Source of the DNA: an uncultured Bacteroidota bacterium
GTDB lineage: Bacteria > Bacteroidota > Bacteroidia > Chitinophagales > S012-47
Length of the DNA stretch: 6,549 nt
NCBI GenBank assembly: GCA_913062655.1
Contig: CAJXXO010000151.1
Coordinates: 1-6,549, forward strand
Reading direction: 5' to 3'
The position numbers were made by a program, and so were the translations under genes. Numbering within the stretch: position 1 is the first letter of the stretch; each line of letters begins with the position of its first letter. The notes under the pieces are model-generated. The model did not search any database and was not told where the DNA came from. It saw only the letters and a program-made list of their open reading frames with translations. Below, piece by piece: positions 1 to 5,696 of this stretch.

Positions 1-351
1 AATGAAAAACTCTACGCCTATCCCTTCAAATTGACCACGTAAGGGCTCATTGAGCCTTGCCAACTCTTCGCTGGAAATGTAAAGGCTATGGGGGTCGAGC
101 TTTTTAAACATTTCATCAACCGCTACAGAGAACAGTTTATCGGTATTCACGGTATCTACGTAGCGATTATCAATGTAATTTAGAATCTCATCCAGCTGAT
201 TGTATTGCGTACGGGAGAATACCGATACCTTACCACTGCTGGTTGGATGTAATTGCCAGCCTATCCCTATTCCAACGGCCAGCATGGCGGCAAAGAGTAA
301 AGGGTACAGCAATTTTATGGTTGACTTGTTCTGATTGGACGGCTCTGACAT
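1..351 (-). CDS. C-terminal processing protease (peptidase S41 family), N-terminal part
   Basis: This is the first 117 codons of a gene read leftward from ATG at 351-349 and cut by the window edge. The protein starts with a short polar stretch (MSEPSNQNKS), then one hydrophobic segment at about residues 13-32 (an uncleaved signal anchor or signal peptide), then an export-side domain. Residues about 50-95 hold the N-terminal helical pattern of S41 proteases (LDEILNYIDNRYVDTVNTDK), followed by LDPHSLYIS at about 85-93 and GQFEGIGVEFFI at 106-117, where the PDZ domain begins in this family. Known members are serine proteases with a Ser-Lys dyad that trim or degrade envelope proteins from their C-termini; PDZ and catalytic domains lie outside the window, so activity cannot be judged. 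The gene is divergent from murQ. The family call is firm, the substrate unknown. Confidence 0.9.
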   Translation of the reverse strand, partial: MSEPSNQNKSTIKLLYPLLFAAMLAVGIGIGWQLHPTSSGKVSVFSRTQYNQLDEILNYIDNRYVDTVNTDKLFSVAVDEMFKKLDPHSLYISSEELARLNEPLRGQFEGIGVEFFI

Positions 352-372
352 CTATTTGGATTTAACTCCCCA

Positions 373-388
373 ATTTAGCTTGCTAAAT
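373..388. repeat. Perfect inverted repeat, possible operator
   Basis: The site reads ATTTAGC-TT-GCTAAAT: two perfectly complementary 7-base arms with a 2-base centre. A 2-base loop is too small for a stable RNA hairpin, so if it has a function it is more likely a binding site for a dimeric DNA-binding protein. It lies 22 bp upstream of the protease start codon (351) and 37 bp upstream of the plus-strand -7 box, so it could act on either gene. No regulator gene is in the window. Arm length makes chance occurrence unlikely but not excluded in AT-rich DNA. Confidence 0.45.
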
Positions 389-424
389 AAAGTACGAAGA
401 TACAATGGGGCGGACGCTAACCAA

Positions 425-432
425 TAACTTTG
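425..432 (+). promoter_or_regulatory. Candidate -7 promoter element for murQ
   Basis: TAACTTTG matches the Bacteroidota sigma-ABfr -7 consensus TAnnTTTG exactly, and it lies in the only intergenic region upstream of the murQ cluster. No TTG is found at the -33 position (about 19-23 bp upstream), so the match is partial. Transcription would begin a few bases downstream and leave a leader of roughly 55-60 nt before murQ. Confidence 0.35.
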
Positions 433-475
433 TTGTAACGGAGATGGGCAAATCTTTGTTTGCAAAGGATGATAA

Positions 476-496
476 ATGAATGCAAATAGGCGTTAA
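476..496 (+). other. Possible 6-codon leader frame coupled to murQ
   Basis: ATG at 476 opens a frame MNANRR that ends in TAA at 494-496, sharing its last A with the murQ start (TAATG). An AAAGGA sequence at 464-469 lies 6 bases before this ATG, a better ribosome-binding spacing than anything in front of murQ itself (only AATAGG at 485-490). The arrangement would allow ribosomes to terminate and restart on murQ. The frame is very short and may be chance; the sequence has no attenuator-like codon run. Confidence 0.25.
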
Positions 497-1317
497 TGGG
501 CATCATTAAACACACGGAAGCTCCTTCCAGGCATCGACACTTGGAGCAGCAAAACACAACCTCGTTGCTGTATGGCATGAACGAAGAGGACCAACTAGTA
601 CCGCAAATAACAAAACAGGCAATACCGCAAATCGCACCCCTGGTAGATGCAATTGTAGACCATTTACTCAGTGGTGGCCGGTTGTTTTACCTGGGTGCCG
701 GCACTAGCGGACGCCTGGGCATTGTTGATGCCAGCGAATGTCCGCCCACATTTGGGGTAGATCATGGCCTGGTTATCGGCTTGATAGCCGGAGGGGATGG
801 TGCAATACGGAAAGCGGTCGAGTTTGCAGAAGATGACCCCAAACAAGGCTGGAAAGACTTACAGCAATACGGCTTCAACCATAAGGACGTGCTGGTCGGT
901 ATTGCGGCCAGTGGTACCACACCCTACGTAGTGGGAGCAGTGCAAGAAGCTACTGCACAAGGGATGATTACCGGCTGTATAACTTGTAATGAGAATACCC
1001 CATTGGCCGCTGCCGCTACATTTCCCATTGAAGTGATTACCGGGCCGGAATTTGTGACCGGAAGCACTCGATTGAAAGCTGGTACCGCCCAAAAACTCAC
1101 GCTCAATATGCTTACCACCACCGCTATGATTAAACTGGGCCGTGTGGAGGATAATCGAATGATAGATATGCAGCTCTCCAATGACAAATTGGTAGAACGA
1201 GGCACAAAAATGGTGATGGCCGCTACCCCATTGGATTTTGATACCGCACAGCGTTTGCTTTTACGTGAAGGCAGCGTAAGAAAATCGATAGAAAAGTATC
1301 AAATGGAGAAAAAATGA
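496..1317 (+). CDS. murQ: N-acetylmuramic acid 6-phosphate etherase
   Basis: MurQ cleaves the D-lactyl ether of MurNAc-6-phosphate, giving GlcNAc-6-phosphate and D-lactate, in the cytoplasmic step of peptidoglycan recycling. The 273 residues are close to the family norm (E. coli MurQ is about 298). A SIS fold covers about residues 45-215. Visible signatures are GAGTSGRLG (67-75), DASECPPT (78-85), AGGDGAIRKAVEFAEDD (98-114), AASGTTPYV (137-145) and GPEFVTGSTRLKAGTAQK (183-200), the GCKR/MurQ signature. Glu81 and Glu112 match the two catalytic glutamates of E. coli MurQ (89 and 120), with the same 31-residue spacing. The helical C-terminal part ends with GSVRKSIEKY. ATG 496 is the only possible start: an in-frame TAG lies at 487-489. 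No MurNAc kinase, transporter or murR-like regulator is nearby. The gene heads a cluster with two genes of unknown function. Confidence 0.97.
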   Translation: MGIIKHTEAPSRHRHLEQQNTTSLLYGMNEEDQLVPQITKQAIPQIAPLVDAIVDHLLSGGRLFYLGAGTSGRLGIVDASECPPTFGVDHGLVIGLIAGGDGAIRKAVEFAEDDPKQGWKDLQQYGFNHKDVLVGIAASGTTPYVVGAVQEATAQGMITGCITCNENTPLAAAATFPIEVITGPEFVTGSTRLKAGTAQKLTLNMLTTTAMIKLGRVEDNRMIDMQLSNDKLVERGTKMVMAATPLDFDTAQRLLLREGSVRKSIEKYQMEKK

Positions 1318-1361
1318 AGGCGGTGATGAACCATAAAATCGATACATTGTCGACAGAGTGA
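1314..1361 (+). other. Possible 15-codon frame overlapping the murQ stop
   Basis: ATG at 1314 overlaps the murQ TGA (ATGA) and opens the frame MKAVMNHKIDTLSTE, which stops at 1359-1361. It is in the same frame as the following gene (1374), only a TGA and four codons away. It could be a tiny coupled gene, a 5' remnant of the next gene, or chance. No family is recognisable. The gap 1318-1373 otherwise holds no terminator-like hairpin or clear promoter. Confidence 0.2.
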
Positions 1362-1373
1362 CAAGTTAATTGT

Positions 1374-1949
1374 ATGCATGAGCTAGAACCCTTTTACCGC
1401 TGGCGCGACTATTATATAGCCGATGAAGATGAGTACTCTCCCTTTTTTGGACGGGAGTACAGCGAATTTGAATTTTCTACTACCATTTACAACTACTACA
1501 TCCACCCTCAGTGGGATGAAATAGGTAGCCCTACCCTCTTTTGTAAACTCATCTATACCGACTATGCATTAGGCTTTGCGGTTATCGAATTCATTGGCGA
1601 ATGGAATGATTGCATTCACAACGATATCATGTATCTCAAGCGCAATATCACGGAAAAGCTGATGCAAAATGAAGTCAATAAATTTTTGCTGATTGGCGAA
1701 AATGTACTCAATTTCCATGCCTCAGATGATTGCTACTACGAAGAATGGTTTGAAGAGGTAAATGAAGAAGGCGGATGGCTGGTAGGGCTAGGGTTTCGAG
1801 AACATGTTACCGAAGAAATGCGAAGGGCCGGAGTACACCATTACATCCTGATGGGAGAGCATTATGATGAGGTAAACTGGCGCACCTACGAGCCTATGGG
1901 TCTATTTACCAAGATTGATAACCTGGTTATGAAAGCACTACCATCATGA
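1374..1949 (+). CDS. Protein of unknown function, Bacteroidota type, downstream of murQ
   Basis: The 191-residue product has no signal peptide and no membrane segment, so it is probably cytoplasmic. It is rich in Tyr, Trp, Asp and Glu. Distinctive stretches are LEPFYRWRDYYIADEDEYSP (4-23), FGREYSEFEFSTTIYNYYIHPQWDEIGSPTL-type residues at about 25-55, EFIGEWNDCIHNDIMYLKRN (72-91), KFLLIGENVLNFHASDDCYY (103-122) and the C-terminal MGLFTKIDNLVMKAL. From memory, similar uncharacterised proteins occur in many Bacteroidota, some near murQ, but I know of no assigned function. The start is supported because TGA at 1359-1361 closes the frame 12 bases upstream. No strong Shine-Dalgarno is present, as is usual in this phylum. 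It sits 56 bp after murQ and overlaps the next gene by ATGA, so it is probably part of the murQ transcript. Confidence 0.85.
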   Translation: MHELEPFYRWRDYYIADEDEYSPFFGREYSEFEFSTTIYNYYIHPQWDEIGSPTLFCKLIYTDYALGFAVIEFIGEWNDCIHNDIMYLKRNITEKLMQNEVNKFLLIGENVLNFHASDDCYYEEWFEEVNEEGGWLVGLGFREHVTEEMRRAGVHHYILMGEHYDEVNWRTYEPMGLFTKIDNLVMKALPS

Positions 1950-2308
1950 AACACCTATTTCCGCTCGCACTACTCCTGTTGGTTTGGGCCTGTTCTTCTA
2001 CAAAGGATAAACAAACAGCCAACGACACTTCGCCTTGGATTGACAGGCAGATAGATGCGTATAAGGCGGAAGAGCCGATCACACCACCCAGGACCATATC
2101 AGCCTACCTTTTTGATGGCGATACCGTCTATCACATCACTGCACCTTGCTGCGATCAGTTCTCCTCACTATATAGCAACGAAGGTGCTTTTATATGTCAC
2201 CCGGATGGGGGCATAACAGGAAAAGGAGATGGCTCCTGTCCTTCCTTTCGTACCCAAGCTACCTTTCTTTTCGAAGTATGGAAGGATGAAAGAAATCAGC
2301 TAAAATAG
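1946..2308 (+). CDS. Small lipoprotein with a conserved-looking four-Cys motif (probably DUF6970-like)
   Basis: The 120-residue product begins with a lipoprotein signal peptide: MKHLFPLALLLLVWAC, with lipobox VWA-C and Cys16 as the expected lipidated residue, followed by a Ser/Lys/Thr-rich linker. It should therefore be anchored in an envelope membrane. The mature domain contains a short beta-type segment (ISAYLFDGDTVYHITA, 51-66), then PCCDQFSSLY, ICHPDGG and TGKGDGSCP, with Cys68, Cys69, Cys84 and Cys98. I associate this CCDQF...C.P.GG..GKGDG.CP pattern with small Bacteroidota lipoproteins annotated DUF6970; that assignment is from memory and the function is unknown. The cysteines could form disulfides in the periplasm or bind a metal. 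The start codon overlaps the stop of the preceding gene (ATGA, 1946-1949), which indicates translational coupling. Confidence 0.85.
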   Translation: MKHLFPLALLLLVWACSSTKDKQTANDTSPWIDRQIDAYKAEEPITPPRTISAYLFDGDTVYHITAPCCDQFSSLYSNEGAFICHPDGGITGKGDGSCPSFRTQATFLFEVWKDERNQLK

Positions 2309-2387
2309 GATTGGCTTCCTACCGTTATCAGACTAGCTTGCATAACTATTTGCGACTCAGCTCGTATAGAAAGTCAAATCCCTTTAT

Positions 2388-4946
2388 TTGCCACAAGTAA
2401 TCAGACATATCTGTTGCCTGCTTGCCCTCATGTTTGGCCTAATGGGTTCTGCGACAGCCCAAAATGCGGCAGACCATACAGACTCTTTGTATGCTATAGT
2501 GCAAGAACGCCTTTCGCAAGGCTTGGAAGATCAACATACCGTTTTCTTGCTGAAAAACCTGCATAATATGATGCAGTCCAGAGACCCTCAGCGGGCCTCT
2601 GCCTTTCTTGAGCAGGCTATGGATATTGCCGTAAAGCTGAATGATCGACATGAGATCAGTACCATTTATAGCTATTTTGGCAATAACTATCGCAGTCTGG
2701 GCATGTACTCCAAGGCATTGGAGTCGCACCTCTCCGCCCTCGATATTGCCCGGGATACCGATGACGATACCATGGCCATATTCAATCTCAATGATATCGG
2801 TAATATCTACTATGATATGCAGCAGTACGGAGGAGCGCTTTCTCACTACCGGGATGCGCTCTCCATCAGTGAGAAGAATAAATATACGTATGGTAAGAGT
2901 GTATCGCTGAACAATATTGGCCTGGTATACAAGCAATTGGGCATACACGACTCTGCATTAGCCTATCATCAGCGAGGGTTGGAAGCCCGTCAGCAACTCA
3001 ACGATCCATTCCTTATTGGTCACTCCTATACCTATATTGGAAAGGACTATACGAACCTGGGACAATTTGATAAAGCATTGGCCTCGTTTGATAAGGCCTT
3101 AGAACACCTTCTTTCCACAGAGGATTATACGCTTATTGCGCAGACCTACATTCAACAAGCAGAGGTTTTGCAGGCTATGGGCCAGGAAGAAAAAGTACGC
3201 CCCATCTACGACCTCGTATATGAATTGCTTAGCTGCCACAAGCTCTATGTGCGATTGGCTGAGCATCAGATAAGGATGGGGCAATGGTACAAGGATAGAG
3301 GGCAGTTGGCCACAGCAGATTCGTTTTTAATGGAGGCGATGCATCTCGCCCAAGAGAATAACCTCTCGCTGCAGGAGTTGGAAGTGTACCAGGAGCAGGT
3401 TGCCCTGTACGCAGCATTGGGAGCCTATGATAAGGCCTTCTTTGCGCTGCAGTCTTACAATGAAGTAAATGAGCGGCTCAACGAGTCAGAGTTTAGCCAG
3501 CGTATTAGCTTGGTAGAAGCACAATTCAACGCCCGCCAAAAGGAGGAAGAACTGCAAGTGCTGGAGCGAGAGGCAGAGCTGCGTGAAGAGGCCCTGCAAG
3601 CCCAGGAGGCTAAGAATAATGCTTTATTTGGCATCATAGCCATTTTGATGCTTCTGGGTGTTTTCATTTTGCTTGCCTTTTACCAAAAGGCCAAGTCAAA
3701 TCGACTATTACTACGGAAGAATGCAATCATTAAAGAACAGAAAAATGAGATTGAGAACAATGTGCAGGAGCTAAAGGCCGCCAAGGAAATGGCAGAACGC
3801 TTTTCCAAATCCAAGACAGAGTTTGTCTCCAACTTGAGCCATGAAATCAGAACGCCTATGAATGCCATCGTAGGCCTCACTTCACTGCTATTGGAAAAGG
3901 TAAGGCTAAAGGAAAATGATCGCAAGAACCTGGAATCCATCCAATATTCAGCCGACTACCTGGTTCGCATCCTGAATGATGTACTGGATCTGTCTAAGGT
4001 GGAGGCCGGAAAGATTAGCCTGGCCAAAGAACCGGTTTCCATCCGTGAATTAGCCGATCGCTTAATCAATGCCTTTCAGTCAAAAGTAGAGGAGAAGCCG
4101 ATCTTCCTCACCGCTGAAGTCGACACCAAAATACCCCAGTATATCAGTGGCGATGCCACCCGTTTGTACCAAATTTTAACGAACTTAGTCAGCAATGCCA
4201 TCAAGTTCACAGAAAAAGGCTTTGTGCGACTTGATGTATATCAGTTAGCAGCCACCGACCAGCAAGTGTCCTTGCGTTTCCGTGTAAAAGACACGGGTAT
4301 GGGCATGTCGGAGGAGCAGTTGCAAAAAATATTTGAACGTTTCGAGCAAGCCTCAGACCAAATCTTCAATCAATACGGTGGTAGTGGATTAGGACTGAAC
4401 ATAACACAGAAACTAATTGATATTCAAGGCGGTGAGTTACAAGTGAAAAGCAGCTTGGGGCAGGGTACTGAGTTTTATTTTACGCTGACCTTCAATGTAG
4501 CCCAGCCACCACAGGAACAGGAAAAGAAAACTATGGCGAAACCAGCTAACACCCGATCATTTGGGCAACTGCAAATACTATATGTGGAGGATAATGAGGT
4601 AAATCGTTTCTTGGCCGAGCAGATTTTTATGGATTGGGATGCACAGCTAGACTACGCTGAAAATGGAAAAGAAGCCATAGAAAAGCTGGAAGAGAAATCC
4701 TTTGACATTGTACTTATGGATATTCAAATGCCAGTAATGGACGGCATTGAGGCCACTCGCTGGTTGCGCAAACATGGCAACGGCTATGCTACAATTCCAA
4801 TCATAGGATTTACCGCTGATGTAATGGATGGCACCAAAACCAAGGCTATCAATGCAGGAATGAATGATGTCATCCTAAAACCTTTCCAGCGAGAAGAATT
4901 ATTTGCCATCATTCAACGCTATACGCAGACCACCTCAGAAGCCTGA
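2388..4946 (+). CDS. Hybrid histidine kinase: TPR sensor, HisKA, HATPase_c, receiver
   Basis: An 852-residue inner-membrane sensor kinase. Order: signal peptide (1-25, core CCLLALMFGLMG, cleavage near ATAQ); periplasmic TPR array (about 52-365) with exact 40-residue pitch; coiled coil (about 368-410); one membrane span (412-432); cytoplasmic coiled coil (435-475); HisKA with SHEIRTP, phospho-acceptor His485; HATPase_c with N-box NLVSNAIKF (599-607, Asn603), G1 DTGMGM (635-640), F-box IFERFEQ (648-654), G2 GGSGLGL (664-670); receiver about 728-848 with acidic pair Glu734/Asp735, phospho-acceptor Asp778 in MDIQMPVMDG, Thr809 and Lys831. All catalytic residues are present, so it should be active. 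No DNA-binding output domain exists, so a histidine phosphotransferase and a separate regulator are expected; none is nearby. Start is TTG: TAG at 2367-2369 closes the frame, no ATG lies at 2309-2390, and TTG yields a complete signal peptide. Confidence 0.95.
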   Translation: MPQVIRHICCLLALMFGLMGSATAQNAADHTDSLYAIVQERLSQGLEDQHTVFLLKNLHNMMQSRDPQRASAFLEQAMDIAVKLNDRHEISTIYSYFGNNYRSLGMYSKALESHLSALDIARDTDDDTMAIFNLNDIGNIYYDMQQYGGALSHYRDALSISEKNKYTYGKSVSLNNIGLVYKQLGIHDSALAYHQRGLEARQQLNDPFLIGHSYTYIGKDYTNLGQFDKALASFDKALEHLLSTEDYTLIAQTYIQQAEVLQAMGQEEKVRPIYDLVYELLSCHKLYVRLAEHQIRMGQWYKDRGQLATADSFLMEAMHLAQENNLSLQELEVYQEQVALYAALGAYDKAFFALQSYNEVNERLNESEFSQRISLVEAQFNARQKEEELQVLEREAELREEALQAQEAKNNALFGIIAILMLLGVFILLAFYQKAKSNRLLLRKNAIIKEQKNEIENNVQELKAAKEMAERFSKSKTEFVSNLSHEIRTPMNAIVGLTSLLLEKVRLKENDRKNLESIQYSADYLVRILNDVLDLSKVEAGKISLAKEPVSIRELADRLINAFQSKVEEKPIFLTAEVDTKIPQYISGDATRLYQILTNLVSNAIKFTEKGFVRLDVYQLAATDQQVSLRFRVKDTGMGMSEEQLQKIFERFEQASDQIFNQYGGSGLGLNITQKLIDIQGGELQVKSSLGQGTEFYFTLTFNVAQPPQEQEKKTMAKPANTRSFGQLQILYVEDNEVNRFLAEQIFMDWDAQLDYAENGKEAIEKLEEKSFDIVLMDIQMPVMDGIEATRWLRKHGNGYATIPIIGFTADVMDGTKTKAINAGMNDVILKPFQREELFAIIQRYTQTTSEA

Positions 4947-4947
4947 G
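4934..4947. repeat. Small palindrome across two converging stop codons
   Basis: CTCAG-AAGC-CTGAG forms a 5-bp stem with a 4-base loop. The left arm contains the stop of the minus-strand gene (4935-4937) and the right arm the stop of the kinase (4944-4946). It is the only hairpin I see between the converging genes. There is no T-run on either side, so it is at best a weak bidirectional terminator; complementary TGA codons alone explain part of the symmetry. Confidence 0.3.
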
Positions 4948-5639
4948 AAGTTTATCACTAAACCCGCCTGTAATTGCAACCCGGAAAATCGCCCGGTGAA
5001 TTCTCCCTGCTCGTCATTTTGGTAATTATTGGGGTTAAGCGCCTTGTGCAAAGTGTAGGTGTCATTGTCAAATAGGTCAATCAGATAGGAGGGCTTGAAA
5101 TAGAAGAACAGAAAATCATTTAAGCCCACAAAAGTCTGCACCGTTGGGGCAAAGCCCAATGCATTGTATTGATCAATGGGAGCCTGGGCCTGAACACCCA
5201 GCTCAGGGTCATTGGTCGTAAGTCGAACGGTGGTATAACTATACACCAGGGCCCCACCTATGCCAAGGGCAAATCCATCACCCGGTTCGGGGAAAGCACC
5301 AAAAACCAGGCTGGCTGAGGTTTGAGAGATATCCAGCTCTGTATCGAATCTTTCACCGTTGCGAATGTTTGAGGCATCAAGTGTAGCACCCAAAAAAGCG
5401 ACATCCAGATTAATGCTCTGCCCACCCAGGCCTACACCCAATGAAAGACTTGGGCCGTGCAATTCTGATAAGGCATCCAAAGGGTCAAACTGCTGGGGGC
5501 GGTAACTATTATATTTCTCCACGGCTGAATTGATCAATTCGTAGGCCCCCGAAGCATACTGATAGCCGCCACCGAAATAGAGTTGTGCCGATAGCCAATG
5601 CCCTGAACAAAGAAAAAGGATGCCTAAAAACCCCCGCAT
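4935..5639 (-). CDS. Predicted outer-membrane beta-barrel protein, unknown function
   Basis: The 234-residue product starts with a signal peptide (MRGFLGILFLCSGHWLSAQ, cleavage near residue 19). The mature part is made of short Gly- and aromatic-rich stretches with alternating hydrophobic residues, such as LYFGGGYQYASG (20-31), SLSLGVGLGGQSINLDVAFLG (64-84), ALGIGGALVYSYTTVRL (124-140) and FFYFKPSYLIDLF (178-190), separated by polar loops. It ends in LQLQAGLVINFSGF with a terminal Phe, as expected for proteins inserted by the BAM machinery. Length suits a barrel of roughly 8-10 strands. I do not recognise a named family and no ligand can be inferred. The start ATG at 5639-5637 has no visible Shine-Dalgarno. 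Its 3' end overlaps the kinase gene by 12 bp; it lies 57 bp downstream of the oxidoreductase gene on the same strand and may share its transcript. Confidence 0.8.
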   Translation of the reverse strand: MRGFLGILFLCSGHWLSAQLYFGGGYQYASGAYELINSAVEKYNSYRPQQFDPLDALSELHGPSLSLGVGLGGQSINLDVAFLGATLDASNIRNGERFDTELDISQTSASLVFGAFPEPGDGFALGIGGALVYSYTTVRLTTNDPELGVQAQAPIDQYNALGFAPTVQTFVGLNDFLFFYFKPSYLIDLFDNDTYTLHKALNPNNYQNDEQGEFTGRFSGLQLQAGLVINFSGF

Positions 5640-5696
5640 GATTATTCAACTTGGTACTTGTCTTTTTTATTCTATCGCGGGGTATTGTCAGCTAAG

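Larger units (their letters stand above)
352..495. promoter_or_regulatory. Divergent intergenic region between the S41 protease gene and murQ
   Basis: These 144 bp separate two genes that point away from each other, so promoters for both should lie here. Visible items are an inverted repeat at 373-388, a Bacteroidota-type -7 box on the plus strand at 425-432, and a possible short leader frame at 476-496 preceded by AAAGGA. I could not find a convincing -7/-33 pair for the protease gene on the minus strand; TATCTTCG (minus strand, 402-395) is one base off the -7 consensus but has no TTG at the right distance. Confidence 0.6.

Noticed and set aside
664..1205. Three minus-strand frames (60, 77 and 93 codons) antisense to murQ.
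   Set aside because: murQ is conserved end to end here; the antisense frames have no start signal and no recognisable motif.
2309..2387. Search for a terminator or riboswitch between the lipoprotein and the kinase.
   Set aside because: I see no stem followed by a T-run and no structured-RNA signature; read-through from the murQ cluster into the kinase cannot be excluded.
2383..2390. TTTATTTG, one base off the TAnnTTTG promoter box.
   Set aside because: It overlaps the kinase start codon, so transcripts would begin inside the signal peptide, and there is no -33 TTG at the right distance.
2439..2948. Open frame of 169 codons on the minus strand within the kinase.
   Set aside because: It is antisense to the signal peptide and TPR region, has no domain, and its Ile-rich make-up comes from reading GAT/AAT-type codons backwards.
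3099..3940. Several minus-strand frames of 61-86 codons antisense to the kinase.
   Set aside because: Ser/Arg-rich products typical of the reverse strand of Glu- and Lys-rich coiled-coil coding; no support as genes.
5640..5696. Possible promoter or terminator between the oxidoreductase and the barrel gene.
   Set aside because: On the minus strand there is an A-run (AATAAAAAAG) but no hairpin with T-run and no TAnnTTTG box, so nothing can be called.
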